Source: a beta proteobacterium AAP65
GTDB lineage: Bacteria > Pseudomonadota > Gammaproteobacteria > Burkholderiales > Burkholderiaceae_C
Reading direction: 5' to 3'
Assembly (NCBI GenBank): GCA_001295865.1
Contig: LJHW01000003.1
Coordinates: 1-64,000 of the forward strand
DNA: 64,000 bases
The translations under genes were made by a program, and so were the position numbers. This document shows, piece after piece, positions 45,177 to 54,690 of the stretch (position 1 is its first letter; each line of letters starts with the position of its first letter). The notes under the pieces were generated by a model. The model was given only the letters and a program-made list of their open reading frames with translations. It was not told the origin of the DNA and did not search any database.

Positions 45177-46154
45177 TCAGCGCCGCCGGCGGTTGCGTGC
45201 CGGGGTGGCGTGCGCGGCGCGCCCCACCCAGGCCGCCCCGCGCACGCCCGAGGCATCGCCGTGCTGCGCCGGCAACAGCCGCGTGCGCACGCGGCTGGTG
45301 CTGCCGGCTGCGAACACCCACTGTTGCCACAGCGCCGGCACCTCGGTGTAGAGCTGCGGCATCAGCGAAAGGCCGCCGCCGAGCACGATGACTTCGGGGT
45401 CGAGCAGGTTGATCACGCCGGCCAGCGCACGCGCCAGGCGGCGGCTGTGGCGAGCCAGGGTCTCGCTGCAGGCCTCGTCGCCCTCACGCGCCTGCTGCGC
45501 GATCGTGGCGGCATCCAGCGTGCCGCCATGGCGCAGCGCGTGGTCGCGTGCCAGGCCCGGGCCCGAGAGCAGGGTCTCGATGCAGCCGCTGCGGCCGCAG
45601 TAGCAGGCCCACTGCGGGTCTTGCCCGGCTTCGCTCCACGGCAGCGGGTTGTGGCCCCACTCGCCGGCCAGGCCGTTGGGGCCCTGCAGCACACGCCCGT
45701 GCACCGCGATGCCGGCCCCGGTGCCCGTGCCGAGAATGGCCGCGAACACCACGCCGGCCCCGGCGCCTGCGCCGTCGGTGGCTTCTGACAAAGCCAGGCA
45801 GTTGGCGTCGTTCATCAGCGCCACGGGCTGGCCGAGCGCCGCTTCCACATCGGCCTGCAGCGGCCGGCCGTTCAGGCAGGTGGAATTGCAGTTTTTCATC
45901 AGGCCCGCCTCACCCGCGGTGCCGGGTGTGCCCAGGCCCACGCTCACCGGGCCATCGGCCACCGCGCGCGCCGCGGCGGTGAGTTGGGCGATGGCCTGCA
46001 CGGTGGCGGCGTAGTCACCGGCCGGGGTGGGCTGGCGCTGTTTCCACAGCAGCGCGCCGGTTTCGTCGAGCAGCGCCGCCTCGACCTTGGTGCCGCCGAG
46101 GTCGATGCCGAGCGCCGGCAGCACAGCCGGGCTGGGGCGGCGGGCCGTGACCAA
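45177..46154 (-). CDS. ROK family sugar kinase
   Basis: A 325-aa kinase of the ROK family, which phosphorylates sugars such as fructose, mannose, glucose or N-acetylglucosamine. It shows ATP-binding GIDLGGTKVEAALLDE, catalytic NDANCLALSEA with the conserved Asp, GTGTGAGIAVHGRVLQG, EWGHNPLPW and the zinc motif CYCGRSGCIETLLSG. This pattern is close to fructokinase/Mak and NagK types; I cannot separate them by eye. The start is TTG at 46154, next to the TGA of the upstream peptidase gene; GTG at 46124 is a possible alternative that would still keep the whole kinase domain. Confidence 0.88.
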   Translation of the reverse strand: MVTARRPSPAVLPALGIDLGGTKVEAALLDETGALLWKQRQPTPAGDYAATVQAIAQLTAAARAVADGPVSVGLGTPGTAGEAGLMKNCNSTCLNGRPLQADVEAALGQPVALMNDANCLALSEATDGAGAGAGVVFAAILGTGTGAGIAVHGRVLQGPNGLAGEWGHNPLPWSEAGQDPQWACYCGRSGCIETLLSGPGLARDHALRHGGTLDAATIAQQAREGDEACSETLARHSRRLARALAGVINLLDPEVIVLGGGLSLMPQLYTEVPALWQQWVFAAGSTSRVRTRLLPAQHGDASGVRGAAWVGRAAHATPARNRRRR

Positions 46155-47960
46155 TCAGAGCGGCGCGGTGCGCTCGTTCAGCCAGGCCAGGGCCGCGCCC
46201 TGCACACGCGGCGCCAACCGCTCGCGCACGGTGGCGTGGTAGCTGTTGAGCCAGGCCACCTCATCGGCGCGCATCAAACCCTTGTCGATGCAGCGCGTGT
46301 CGATGGGGCACAGCGTGAGCGTCTCGAACTCGAGGAACTCGTCGAAGGTGCTGCCTTCGGGCGTGGTGGCCGGCACGTTGAGCACCAGGTTCTCGATGCG
46401 AACGCCCCACTGGCCGGGGCGGTACACGCCGGGCTCGATGCTGGTGATCATGCCGGGCTGCATCGCCATGTCGGCGTTGGCGATGGCCTTGCTGATGCTC
46501 TGCGGGCCTTCGTGCACGTTGAGGAAATAGCCCACGCCGTGGCCGGTGCCGTGGCCGAAATCGATGCCCTGTTCCCACAGCGGGGCGCGCGCCAGCGCGT
46601 CGAGCATGGGGCTGAGCGTGCCCCGCGGGAAACGCGTGCGGCTCAGGTTCATGGTGCCCTTGAGCACCAGGGTGTAGTCGCGCTTCATCGCCGCGCTGAC
46701 GGTGCCGATGGGCCACACGCGCGTGATGTCGGTGGTGCCGCCGAGGTACTGGCCGCCGCTGTCGATGAGCAGCAGGCCGTCGCCTTGAATGACGGCGTGC
46801 GATTCTTCGGTGGCACGGTAGTGCGGCATCGCACCATTGGCGTTGAAGCCGGCGATGGTGCTGAAGCTCAGGCCCACGAAACCAGCACGCTTCGCGCGTT
46901 CGGCGCTGAGCTTTTCGTCGATGGTGAGTTCGGTGATGCGCTCGCCGCGGGCCATCGCGGCCTCGAACCAGGCGTAGAACTCGCACATCGCCGCGCCGTC
47001 TTCGGCCATGGCTTCGCGCACGAACTCGGCTTCTTGCGCGCCCTTGCGGCTTTTCAGCAGCGTGCTCGGGTTGATGGCCTCGATGACGGGGCAGCTCACG
47101 CGCTGGCGGAAACCCAGCGTCACACGTTTGGGGTCGATGAGCAGCTTGGCATCGGCACCCAGTGCGGCCAACGCCGTGCCGGCCTCGGCATAGGGCGCCA
47201 CACGCAGGCCGTCGGCCGCCAGCTTGGCAGCGAGTTCGGTGCTGACCTTGCCCGCGCCGACGAACAGCGTGGCGCCGTTCAGGTCGAGCAGCACATGGCC
47301 CAGGAACACCGGGTTGTAGGTGACGTCGCTGCCACGCAGGTTGGTGAGCCAGGCGATGTCGTCGACGGTGCTGATGAAGTGGTGCGTGGCGCCGTGCGCT
47401 GCCAGGGCCTGGCGCACCTGGGCCAGCTTCTGCGCGCGTGGCAGCGGCGCCTGCGGTGCGGCGTGTTCGTAGACGGGCTGCGCCGGCAGGGCGGGGCGCT
47501 CGGGCCAGATGGCGTCCAGCGGGTCGAGGTCGGTGCGCAGCTGCACGCCAGCGGCGTCGAGCGCGGCCTTCAGCGCCTGTGCGGCGGCCAGGCCCAGCAC
47601 CTGGCCGTCGGCGGCCACCACGGCGCCGCGCGGGGTTTCGCGCGCCAGCCAGTGGATGTGGTCGGCGCTGGCGCCGGTGGCGATCTTCACCAGCTCGATG
47701 CCGGTGCCGGCGAGTTCGGCCTCGGCCTGCACCCAGTAGCGGCTGTCAGCAAACAGCGCGGCGCGCTGCACCGTCACCACCAGCGTGGCCATGCTGCCGG
47801 TGAAACCGCTGAGCCATTCACGGCCTTGCCAGCGCTCGGGCAGGTACTCGCTGAGGTGGGGGTCGGCACTGGGCACCAGCAGCGCATGCACGCCTTGCCG
47901 GGCCAGTTCTTCGCGCAGCTGCGTGATGCGCAGGCGGACGGGGGAGGTGCGGGTGTCCAT
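46155..47960 (-). CDS. M24 family aminopeptidase P-like metallopeptidase
   Basis: A 601-aa cytoplasmic peptidase of the long (two N-terminal domain) aminopeptidase P type, which removes residues preceding proline. The pita-bread catalytic domain (about 310-530) has the five metal ligands: Asp in LLIDSGGQYLGGTTDITRV (two), His in FGHGTGHGVGYFL, Glu in TSIEPGVYRPG and Glu in VRIENLVLNV. The N-terminal part contains DPHLSEYLPERW and DDIAWLTNLRGSD, usual in this subfamily. Length of about 600 aa is normal. It directly precedes the ROK gene. Confidence 0.93.
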   Translation of the reverse strand: MDTRTSPVRLRITQLREELARQGVHALLVPSADPHLSEYLPERWQGREWLSGFTGSMATLVVTVQRAALFADSRYWVQAEAELAGTGIELVKIATGASADHIHWLARETPRGAVVAADGQVLGLAAAQALKAALDAAGVQLRTDLDPLDAIWPERPALPAQPVYEHAAPQAPLPRAQKLAQVRQALAAHGATHHFISTVDDIAWLTNLRGSDVTYNPVFLGHVLLDLNGATLFVGAGKVSTELAAKLAADGLRVAPYAEAGTALAALGADAKLLIDPKRVTLGFRQRVSCPVIEAINPSTLLKSRKGAQEAEFVREAMAEDGAAMCEFYAWFEAAMARGERITELTIDEKLSAERAKRAGFVGLSFSTIAGFNANGAMPHYRATEESHAVIQGDGLLLIDSGGQYLGGTTDITRVWPIGTVSAAMKRDYTLVLKGTMNLSRTRFPRGTLSPMLDALARAPLWEQGIDFGHGTGHGVGYFLNVHEGPQSISKAIANADMAMQPGMITSIEPGVYRPGQWGVRIENLVLNVPATTPEGSTFDEFLEFETLTLCPIDTRCIDKGLMRADEVAWLNSYHATVRERLAPRVQGAALAWLNERTAPL

Positions 47961-48017
47961 GAGGCGGTGCTCCAGCGTAGGCGGGCGTTCAGGCGCGGGG
48001 TGTGAAGGGGCGGAATT

Positions 48018-49478
48018 CTAGGTGGCGGGGGCGTTTTCCACCGCCGCTGCGGATGCGGCCGCTGCCGGGCCCCCGGCCCGCGCCTGCAGCCGCTTGCGCA
48101 CCAGGTGGATGTGGCCGCGCAGGTCGTAGAGCTCGTTGGTGAAAGACAGCGGCAGGCCGATGTTCTCGGTCTGCAGGTCGAGCTGCTCCAGGCGCTGGCG
48201 CAGCGCGGCGAGGTCGGCGCCCGGTGCTTCCAGCTCGCTTTCGATGGCGCGCAGGTGGCCGTACCAGCGGTAAACACGCGAACGCAGCCGCATCGTCACC
48301 AGCGGCGGCAGGATGCGCGACAGCGGCACCAGCGCCGCCAGCAGCGGCAGCAGCACGATCCACATGCGGTCGATGAAGTTGGCCAGCCAGAAAGGCAGGT
48401 ACTGCTGCAGCCAGGGCGGGCCGCTGCGGTAGTGGCGTGCGGCGGCCGGGGCCAGCGGCAGTTCGTCGGCGCTGGGCTGCGGAAAGTCACCAGCGCGCTG
48501 GAACCAGCCCGCTTCGCCGTGCACCTTCTGCGCGGCCTGCAGCAGCAGCTGCACCAGCGCCGGGTGCAGATCGGCCCGCACGGCCAACGTGGCGGTGGTG
48601 GCCACCAGCGGCAGGTCTGAGGTCGGCTGCAAGGTGGCCGGGTCGATGGTGCCGCGCGGCAGCGTCTGCGGGCGCAGGAAGGCCAGGCGCCGGGCGTAGG
48701 CCTCGGCCAGCGGCAGGCCCACCGGGCGCACGCCGGACGTGCCCAACAGGTACTGCACCAGCGGGGCCTCGGCGGCCGAGACGAGGGCCAGCGCGTCGAT
48801 GCGGCCGCTCACCAGGGCCAGCACACCATCCAGATCGGCCGGCGTGCCGCCGGGGGCAGGGGCGCCTGCGCTTGTCGGAGCTACGGCCGGCAGTGCCAGG
48901 CCGCTTTCCGCCGCGAGCTGCCGGAAGAGCTGCTCGGTGCCTCCGCCGGGCGGGCCGGTGTCGATGCGCCAGCCGGCCAACGCGGCCAGGCCTTGCGGCA
49001 GGCGGCCGCCGTTCAGGCGCGCCGCGCTGTCTTCTCGCACGAAGATCCACAGCGGCTCCACCGCCACGCTGCCCAGCGACTGCACAGCCGCGCCTGTGCC
49101 CGCCAAGGCCGGCGCAAACGCAGCCCCGGCCGGCGTGGCCAGCGCACCGCCTTGCAGGAAGGCCGCGTGCACGCCCGAGCCCGGCTCGCGCAGCAGCCGC
49201 AGGTTCTCGGCCGAGCCGGCGGTGGCGCGCAGTCGCACGCTGACGCCGTGTTGCGCCAGCAGCGGCTGGTAGCGCCGCGCGAAGTCGTCGTAGGCGCCGC
49301 GTTCGGGCCCGGTGGCGATGACGAGGTGTTTGTCGGGCGTGGGCTCCAGCAGCACCCAGGCCGCACCCACCAGGGCCGCCGCGATCAGCAGCAGCGTGCC
49401 CCACACCGGCAGCGCCACGCGCAGCGCGCTCAGGCCGGCGGTGCGCGGGGCGGGTGGTGAGGGCACAGGCGGGCTCAT
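48018..49478 (-). CDS. TAXI-type solute-binding protein with C-terminal membrane anchor
   Basis: A 486-aa protein. An N-terminal membrane segment (LPVWGTLLLIAAALVGAAWVLL) precedes a TAXI-like binding domain (HLVIATGPERGAYDDFARRYQPLLAQ, AGSAENLRLLREPGSGVHAAFLQGG, LVSGRIDALALVSA). About residue 365 onward it has a second membrane segment (FIDRMWIVLLPLLAALVPLSRIL) and a cytoplasmic coiled-coil tail of about 80 aa. Ordinary TAXI proteins are free periplasmic partners of fused TRAP permeases; none is nearby. The anchored form suggests a sensor or scaffold. The Met at 49478 is used because earlier in-frame codons look non-coding. Confidence 0.78.
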   Translation of the reverse strand: MSPPVPSPPAPRTAGLSALRVALPVWGTLLLIAAALVGAAWVLLEPTPDKHLVIATGPERGAYDDFARRYQPLLAQHGVSVRLRATAGSAENLRLLREPGSGVHAAFLQGGALATPAGAAFAPALAGTGAAVQSLGSVAVEPLWIFVREDSAARLNGGRLPQGLAALAGWRIDTGPPGGGTEQLFRQLAAESGLALPAVAPTSAGAPAPGGTPADLDGVLALVSGRIDALALVSAAEAPLVQYLLGTSGVRPVGLPLAEAYARRLAFLRPQTLPRGTIDPATLQPTSDLPLVATTATLAVRADLHPALVQLLLQAAQKVHGEAGWFQRAGDFPQPSADELPLAPAAARHYRSGPPWLQQYLPFWLANFIDRMWIVLLPLLAALVPLSRILPPLVTMRLRSRVYRWYGHLRAIESELEAPGADLAALRQRLEQLDLQTENIGLPLSFTNELYDLRGHIHLVRKRLQARAGGPAAAASAAAVENAPAT

Positions 49479-49595
49479 GCGGGGCACGATAGCGCAGGCC
49501 CTTGGGGCGCCGGCACCCCCAGGTGCAACCCTCAAGCAGGCCCGGGCCCCGGCTGCTAAGCTGGACCGCCCTGCTGTTCACCCTCGGAGGCTGAC

Positions 49596-50723
49596 ATGCC
49601 CGGACTGCTGCCCCACCCCGACCCCGACGGCCTGCTCGAGTACTCGGTGGTCTACACCGACCGTGCGCTCAACCACATGGCGCAGCGTTTCCACCGCGTC
49701 ATGCAGGACGTGAGCGCCACGCTCAAGCAGGTCTACGGCGCCAGCGCGGCCATCGTGGTGCCCGGCAGCGGCAGCGTGGGCATGGAGGCCGTGGCGCGCC
49801 AGTTCGCCACCGACCGCCGTGTGCTCGTCATCCGCAACGGCTGGTTCAGCTACCGCTGGAGCCAGATCTTCGAGATGGGCCGCATTCCGAAAGAGACCAC
49901 GGTGCTGAAGGCGCGCCTGACCGGGACGGCGCCGAAGTCGCCCTTTGCGCCAGTGCCGCTGGACGAGGCCGTGGCCGCCATCCGCGCGGGCAAGCCCGAG
50001 GTGGTGTTCGCGCCGCACGTGGAAACCTCGGCCGGCATGCTGCTGCCCGACAGCTACCTCAAGGCCGTGGCCGATGCCGTGCACGAACACGGCGGCCTCT
50101 TCGTGCTGGACTGCGTGGCCAGCGGCGCCATCTGGGTGGACATGCAGGCCACGGGCGTGGACGTCATCGTCACCGCGCCGCAGAAGGGCTGGAGCAGCAC
50201 ACCTTGCGCGGGCCTCGTGATGCTGGGCGAACGTGCGCGGGCGCAGATCGAAAACACCACCAGCACGAGCTTCGCGCTCGATCTCAAGAAGTGGCTGTCG
50301 ATCATGGAAGCCCACGAGAAGGGCAGCAACGCCTACCACGCCACGCTGCCCACCGACGGCCTGGCCCAGTTGCGCGACGTGATGGCCGAGACCGCGGCCT
50401 TCGGTTTCGACACCGCCAAGGCGGCGCAGCAGGAACTCGGCCGCCGCGTGCGCGCTTTGCTGGAAAGCAAGGGCATCCCCAGCGTGACCGCGCCGGGTTT
50501 CCAGGCGCCGGGCGTGGTGGTGAGCTACACCGACCACGCCGATTGGCAGAACACCAAGGCCTTCGCCGCGCAGGGTTTGCAGATCGCGGCCGGCGTGCCG
50601 CTGGCCTGTGACGAGCCGGCCGATTTCCGCAGCTTCCGCATCGGCCTGTTCGGCCTGGACAAGCTCAAGAACGTCGACCGCACCGTGGCCAGCTTCGAGC
50701 GCGCCTTGCTGGCGCTGCTCTAG
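49596..50723 (+). CDS. Class V pyridoxal-phosphate aminotransferase
   Basis: A 375-aa enzyme of aminotransferase class V, related to alanine-glyoxylate and serine-glyoxylate/pyruvate aminotransferases. The cofactor Lys is in TAPQKGWSSTPCAG, the Asp that holds the pyridine nitrogen is in FVLDCVASGAIWVD, and the N-terminal phosphate-binding part is VPGSGSVGMEAVARQF. It would move an amino group between small amino and keto acids in the cytoplasm. It stands alone between a TAXI-type gene on one side and a convergent PEP-CTERM gene on the other. Confidence 0.9.
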   Translation: MPGLLPHPDPDGLLEYSVVYTDRALNHMAQRFHRVMQDVSATLKQVYGASAAIVVPGSGSVGMEAVARQFATDRRVLVIRNGWFSYRWSQIFEMGRIPKETTVLKARLTGTAPKSPFAPVPLDEAVAAIRAGKPEVVFAPHVETSAGMLLPDSYLKAVADAVHEHGGLFVLDCVASGAIWVDMQATGVDVIVTAPQKGWSSTPCAGLVMLGERARAQIENTTSTSFALDLKKWLSIMEAHEKGSNAYHATLPTDGLAQLRDVMAETAAFGFDTAKAAQQELGRRVRALLESKGIPSVTAPGFQAPGVVVSYTDHADWQNTKAFAAQGLQIAAGVPLACDEPADFRSFRIGLFGLDKLKNVDRTVASFERALLALL

Positions 50724-50739
50724 CCGGCCGCGGTGCTGT

Positions 50740-51549
50740 TCAGGCAGCGCGGCGGCGCTGCCAGGCCAGCAGGCCGCCGGCGGCCAGCAGCAAGGCCAGC
50801 GTGGAGGGCAGCGGCACGGCCTGCTGCGCGGCCTCGTAGGTGTAGGTGATGCTCAGCGCACCGTTCAGCCAGCCGGCCGATTGACCGCGGCAGTACTCCA
50901 CCGCCTGCGCGGTGCCCAGGCTGCAGTCCTGGATGTCGACGGTGCCCTGGGTGCGGGCCGTGAAGTCGATCTGCTGCACGCTCTCGCTCTGGAGGAAACG
51001 CGCCAAGGCGAAGCTGCGGCGGGTGCTGCTGCTGGCGCTGCCGGCGGCGGTGCCCTGGTTGGTCGACCAGGCCTCGCACCCGGCCTCGGCTTCGTTGGTG
51101 GCTTCGCAGCTCAGCAGGCTGGAGTTGACGTTGCGCTGCCACAGTGTCTCGGTCGCGCCCGGGCCCGTCATGAACAGCGCGAACATCGCCGCGTTGCGGC
51201 CCAGCACGGCGATGTCGGCCTCGGGCGCAGCGCGCATGCAGTCCGCCGCGCAGCCGCCCACGCTGGCAAAGCCCATCAGGCTGGCATTGGTGGTCCAACG
51301 CGCGTTGTAGCTCAGGTCCACGGCCAGCAGCGTGCCCAGCGAGCCGTCGAAGGCGTCGACGCTGAAGCTGCTGCTGGTGGCGTCTTGCTGGCGCTGGGCG
51401 CTCACCAGTTCACCGGTGGCCGTGTTGTGGAACACGGCGAACTTGCTGGTGTAGGTGATGCTGGTGGGCGCGGCCTGCGCGGTGGCACCCAGCAGCAAGG
51501 TGCTGGCGAGGCCCAAGGTGGCAAAAACCGAGCGGGCGGTGGTGGGCAT
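50740..51549 (-). CDS. PEP-CTERM sorting domain protein 2 (VPLPST variant)
   Basis: A 269-aa exported protein. A signal peptide (MPTTARSVFATLGLASTLLLG, cleavage after AQA near residue 26) is followed by a beta-rich part with several Cys (GGCAADC, LLSCEATNEAEAGCE, DCSLGTAQAVEYC) that could form disulphides. The C-terminus VPLPSTLALLLAAGGLLAWQRRRAA is a PEP-CTERM-like signal in which the second and third residues of PEP are changed to Pro-Leu-Pro, a known variant. The Met at 51549 is chosen to give the signal peptide. The gene has its own sigma-54-type promoter and a hairpin in its leader. Confidence 0.82.
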   Translation of the reverse strand: MPTTARSVFATLGLASTLLLGATAQAAPTSITYTSKFAVFHNTATGELVSAQRQQDATSSSFSVDAFDGSLGTLLAVDLSYNARWTTNASLMGFASVGGCAADCMRAAPEADIAVLGRNAAMFALFMTGPGATETLWQRNVNSSLLSCEATNEAEAGCEAWSTNQGTAAGSASSSTRRSFALARFLQSESVQQIDFTARTQGTVDIQDCSLGTAQAVEYCRGQSAGWLNGALSITYTYEAAQQAVPLPSTLALLLAAGGLLAWQRRRAA

Positions 51550-51590
51550 GTTCACGTCGAAATCCTGGTTCCCAACTTCGGCCTCGGGCT

Positions 51591-51612
51591 GGCAGCACCG
51601 GGGGGTGCTGCC
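51591..51612 (-). other. Hairpin in the leader of PEP-CTERM gene 2
   Basis: GGCAGCACC (51591-51599) and GGTGCTGCC (51604-51612), a perfect 9-bp stem with a GGGG loop on the plus strand. It lies between the predicted sigma-54 start (near 51640) and the gene start at 51549, so it would be in the 5' untranslated region of the mRNA, where it could affect stability or translation. Confidence 0.4.
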
Positions 51613-51651
51613 GGCTTGCGGTCGTGCCGCAGGGCCGTGTCCAGGTGTTAC

Positions 51652-51667
51652 AGCAGGCTTCGTGCCA
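51652..51667 (-). promoter_or_regulatory. Sigma-54-type promoter for PEP-CTERM gene 2
   Basis: Read on the minus strand this is TGGCACG-AAGC-CTGCT. The -24 element TGGCACG is perfect, the GG-N10-GC spacing is right, and only one position of the TTGCW -12 element differs. It lies about 100 bp upstream of the gene start. Confidence 0.6.
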
Positions 51668-51810
51668 CGGGCGTGGCGGCGTGACTTCCTGCCTGCGGGC
51701 GCGGGCGCTTCGTGAACGAGTTGGCGCCGGCTTGCGCCATCGCTGCGGGTTTGTGCGAGGGCTGTTGGTCGGGTGTCAGCCCAGCCGACAGCCAACTCCT
51801 TCACGGCCCG

Positions 51811-52710
51811 TCAGAGCTCGGTGCGCAGCGTCCAGATCTCGGGGAAGAGCACCACGTCCAGCATCTTGCGCAGGTAGCTCACGCCGCCGGTGCCGCCCGT
51901 GCCGCGCTTGAAGCCGATGACCCGCTCGACGGTGGTGACGTGGCGGAAGCGCCAGAGCCGGAAGGCGTCTTCCAGGTCGGTGAGTTCTTCGCCCAGCTGG
52001 TACAGGTCCCAGTGCTGCTCGGGCGCGCGGTAGACCTGCAGCCAGGCCTCGCGCACCGCCTCGCTCTCGGCATAGGGCAAGGTCCAGTCGCGCTGGGTGT
52101 GGCTCTCGGGCACGGGCAGGCCGCGGCGCGCCAGCAGGCGCAGCGCTTCGTCGTACAGCGAAGGCGCGCGCCACGCGGCTTCCACATGCGCCAGCAGGTC
52201 GGGTCGATGCGCGTGCGGGCGCAGCATGGCCGCGTTCTTGTTGCCCAGGCTGAACTCGATGCAGCGGTACTGCCAGCTCTGGAAGCCGCTGCTCTTGGCC
52301 AGGTAAGGCCGCAGCGCGCTGTACTCGGGCGGCGTCATCGTGGCCAGCACGTCCCAGGCGTGCACCAGCTGCTCCATGATCTTCGAGACGCGCGCCAGTT
52401 CCTTGAAGGCGGCGTGCAGCCGGTCGGCCGCCACGTGCGCCGTGGCCGCATGCAGCTCGTGCAGCATCAGCTTCATCCACAGCTCGCTGGTCTGGTGCTG
52501 CACGATGAAGAGCATCTCGTCGTGGCAAGGCGAGAGCGGCTTCTGCGCGGTGAGCACCTGGTCGAGCTGCAGGTAGTCGCCGTAGCTCATGTCGGCGCTG
52601 AAATCGAGCTGCGCGCCGAAGAACTCGGCCAGCGGCTCGCGCGTGTCGCTGCTGGGCGTGGGGGTGACGGCGGGCCCGGCGCTGCCGTGGCCGAAAGGGC
52701 AGGTGCTCAT
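51811..52710 (-). CDS. kynA: Tryptophan 2,3-dioxygenase
   Basis: A haem enzyme that opens the indole ring of tryptophan to N-formylkynurenine, the first step of the kynurenine pathway. The 299-aa protein has [19 protein letters not shown], the substrate-binding [37 protein letters not shown], and the haem-ligand His in [24 protein letters not shown]. Length is normal. The Met at 52710 is used, preceded by GGAG. It is last in the kynB-kynU-kynA operon, 16 bp after kynU. Confidence 0.96.
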   Translation of the reverse strand: MSTCPFGHGSAGPAVTPTPSSDTREPLAEFFGAQLDFSADMSYGDYLQLDQVLTAQKPLSPCHDEMLFIVQHQTSELWMKLMLHELHAATAHVAADRLHAAFKELARVSKIMEQLVHAWDVLATMTPPEYSALRPYLAKSSGFQSWQYRCIEFSLGNKNAAMLRPHAHRPDLLAHVEAAWRAPSLYDEALRLLARRGLPVPESHTQRDWTLPYAESEAVREAWLQVYRAPEQHWDLYQLGEELTDLEDAFRLWRFRHVTTVERVIGFKRGTGGTGGVSYLRKMLDVVLFPEIWTLRTEL

Positions 52711-52726
52711 GGGAGGTCTCCGCGCT

Positions 52727-53977
52727 TCAGGTGACCGCGTGGCGCTGCTGGAAACGCGGCTCGCGCCATTCGCCCGTGTGCAGCACCTCGCGCAGGTGTT
52801 CGGCGGCGTCCCAGGCATCGGCATACCCCAGGTACAGCGGCGTGAAGCCGAAGCGCAGCACATCCGGCGCGCGGAAGTCGCCGATGACGCCGCGGGCGAT
52901 CAGCGCCTGCACCACCGCATAAGCCATCTCGTCGTGCGCCAAACACACCTGGCTGCCTCGCCACGCATCTTCGGTGGGCGAGACCAGGCGCAGCGCCGGG
53001 CAATCCGCCTGCACCTTCTCGGCGAACAGGCGTGTCAGTGCCAGGCTCTTGGCGCGCAGCGCGCCCATGCCGCCGTGCGGCTCGGCCGCCAGCACGGTGT
53101 CGACGCCACACTCCAGCGCCGCCAGGCTCAGCAGCGCCGGCGTGCCGCAGAGGTAGCGTGAGATGCCCTCGGCCGGCCGGTAGCCTGGCGTGAACTCGAA
53201 GGGCGCGGCATGCCCCATCCAGCCGGCCAGGGGCTGCCAGAAGCGGCTGGCGTGGCGCGGGTGTGCCCACACGAAGGCCGGCGCGCCCGGGCCGCCGTTG
53301 AGGTATTTGTAGCCGCAACCGATGGCGAAATCGGCGTTCGCGCCGTGCAGGTCCACCGGCACGGCGCCGGCGCTGTGCGCCAGGTCCCACACCGTCAGCG
53401 CGCCGGCGGCGTGGGCCGCGGCGGTGAGCGCGGCCATGTCGTGCATGCGGCCGGTGCGGTAGTTCACGTGCGTGAGCATCAGCACCGCGGTGCGCTCGTT
53501 CAGCAGCGCGGGCAGCTCGTCGGCCTCGGCCAGCACGAGCTCGAAGCCGCGCTCGCGGCACAGCGCCTCGGCGATGTAGAGGTCGGTGGGGAAGTTGCTG
53601 CGTTCGCTGACGATGGTCTTGCGCTGCGGCGCATCGGCCGCGGTGATGCTAAGTGCCGCGCTCAGCACCTTGAAGAGGTTGACGCTGGTGGAATCGGCCA
53701 CCACCAGCTCACCGGCACCCGCACCCACCAGGCGCGCGATCTTGTCGCCCACACGCTGCGGCAGCGTGATCCAGCCGGCGCTGTTCCAGCTGCGGATCAG
53801 ACCGGTGCCCCATTCTTCCTGCACGACTTGCTGCACACGCGCCGGCGTGGCCTTGGGCATCACGCCCAGGGAGTTGCCGTCGAGATAGAGCACACCTGCC
53901 GGCAGGCTGAACTGTTCGCGCAGCGCGCGCAGCGGGTCTTGGGCGTCCAGCGCCAGGGCTTGTTCTCGGGTGGTCAT
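52727..53977 (-). CDS. kynU: Kynureninase
   Basis: A pyridoxal-phosphate enzyme that cleaves kynurenine to anthranilate and alanine. The 416-aa protein has the class V aminotransferase fold with cofactor Lys in [30 protein letters not shown] with the conserved Asp/His region, and [19 protein letters not shown] near the N-terminus. It follows kynB by 21 bp and precedes kynA. Its anthranilate product is the probable substrate of the CoA ligase encoded divergently at 54724. Confidence 0.96.
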   Translation of the reverse strand: MTTREQALALDAQDPLRALREQFSLPAGVLYLDGNSLGVMPKATPARVQQVVQEEWGTGLIRSWNSAGWITLPQRVGDKIARLVGAGAGELVVADSTSVNLFKVLSAALSITAADAPQRKTIVSERSNFPTDLYIAEALCRERGFELVLAEADELPALLNERTAVLMLTHVNYRTGRMHDMAALTAAAHAAGALTVWDLAHSAGAVPVDLHGANADFAIGCGYKYLNGGPGAPAFVWAHPRHASRFWQPLAGWMGHAAPFEFTPGYRPAEGISRYLCGTPALLSLAALECGVDTVLAAEPHGGMGALRAKSLALTRLFAEKVQADCPALRLVSPTEDAWRGSQVCLAHDEMAYAVVQALIARGVIGDFRAPDVLRFGFTPLYLGYADAWDAAEHLREVLHTGEWREPRFQQRHAVT

Positions 53978-53998
53978 GGTCGGGTCCGGCGGAAGGAT

Positions 53999-54664
53999 TC
54001 AAGCGAGGGCGCGCAAAACGGCGCGCACAGGGGAGGCGCAGGCGGTGCTCAAGCGCAGCGGCAGCGCGATGAGTTCGTAGTCGCCCTCGGGCACCTCGTC
54101 GAGCAGCAGGTTTTCCAGCACGCGCAGGCCGCGGCGGCGCAGAACCTGGTGGCTGTCGAGGGTCTTGCTGGAGGCGGGGTCGACGCTGGCGCTGTCGATG
54201 CCGACCAGCAGCACGCCGAGATCGGCCAGGCGTGTCAGCGTCTCAGGCGCGTAAGCGGGCAACTCGTCGTCCCAGCGGTCTTGTGGCATGCGGGCGTAGG
54301 TGCGCACCAACACGCGCTGCGGCAGTGCAGCGGGTTCGGGGATGGCATGCACGAGGTGCTGCCACTGCACCAGCGGCCCGCAGCCGATGGCATGGATTAC
54401 GCGGCAGGGGCCGAGGTAAGGCGCCAGCGCCACCTCGCCGATAGGCGCGCCTTCATCGCCGTAATGCAAAGGCGCGTCGGCGTGTGCGCCGGTGTGCGGT
54501 GAGAGCGTGAGGGTGCTCAGGTTCACCGGGCAGTTCGGCCCGATGCGGGCGGCCCACTGCAGGCTGAAAGGCGCGTCACCCGGGAACACCGGCGAGCCGG
54601 GCCGCACCGGGGGCGAGATGTCCCACAGCGTGCGGTGCGGTGCGCGGAGGGTTTCAGAGGCCAT
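53999..54664 (-). CDS. kynB: Kynurenine formamidase
   Basis: Hydrolyses N-formylkynurenine to kynurenine and formate. The 221-aa protein belongs to the cyclase-like metal-dependent hydrolases: WDISPPVRPGSPVFPGD near the N-terminus, the metal-binding HTGAHADAPLHYGDEG (HTGTHxDxPxH type), and a third conserved part LLVGIDSASVDPASSKTL. It is the first gene of the operon, reading away from the divergent CoA ligase gene, with the palindrome at 54691-54707 just upstream of its start. Confidence 0.96.
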   Translation of the reverse strand: MASETLRAPHRTLWDISPPVRPGSPVFPGDAPFSLQWAARIGPNCPVNLSTLTLSPHTGAHADAPLHYGDEGAPIGEVALAPYLGPCRVIHAIGCGPLVQWQHLVHAIPEPAALPQRVLVRTYARMPQDRWDDELPAYAPETLTRLADLGVLLVGIDSASVDPASSKTLDSHQVLRRRGLRVLENLLLDEVPEGDYELIALPLRLSTACASPVRAVLRALA

Positions 54665-54690
54665 GCGATCGATGATATCGCCGGCGGCAA

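Noticed and set aside
45984..48005. Open frame of 673 codons on the plus strand, opposite the M24 peptidase
   Set aside because: The minus strand has all five metal ligands of the peptidase; the plus-strand product has no recognisable domain.
51760..51793. Imperfect inverted repeat downstream of kynA as its terminator
   Set aside because: On the minus strand, where kynA is transcribed, the wobble pairs become mismatches and there is no T-tract. It pairs better on the plus strand and remains unassigned.
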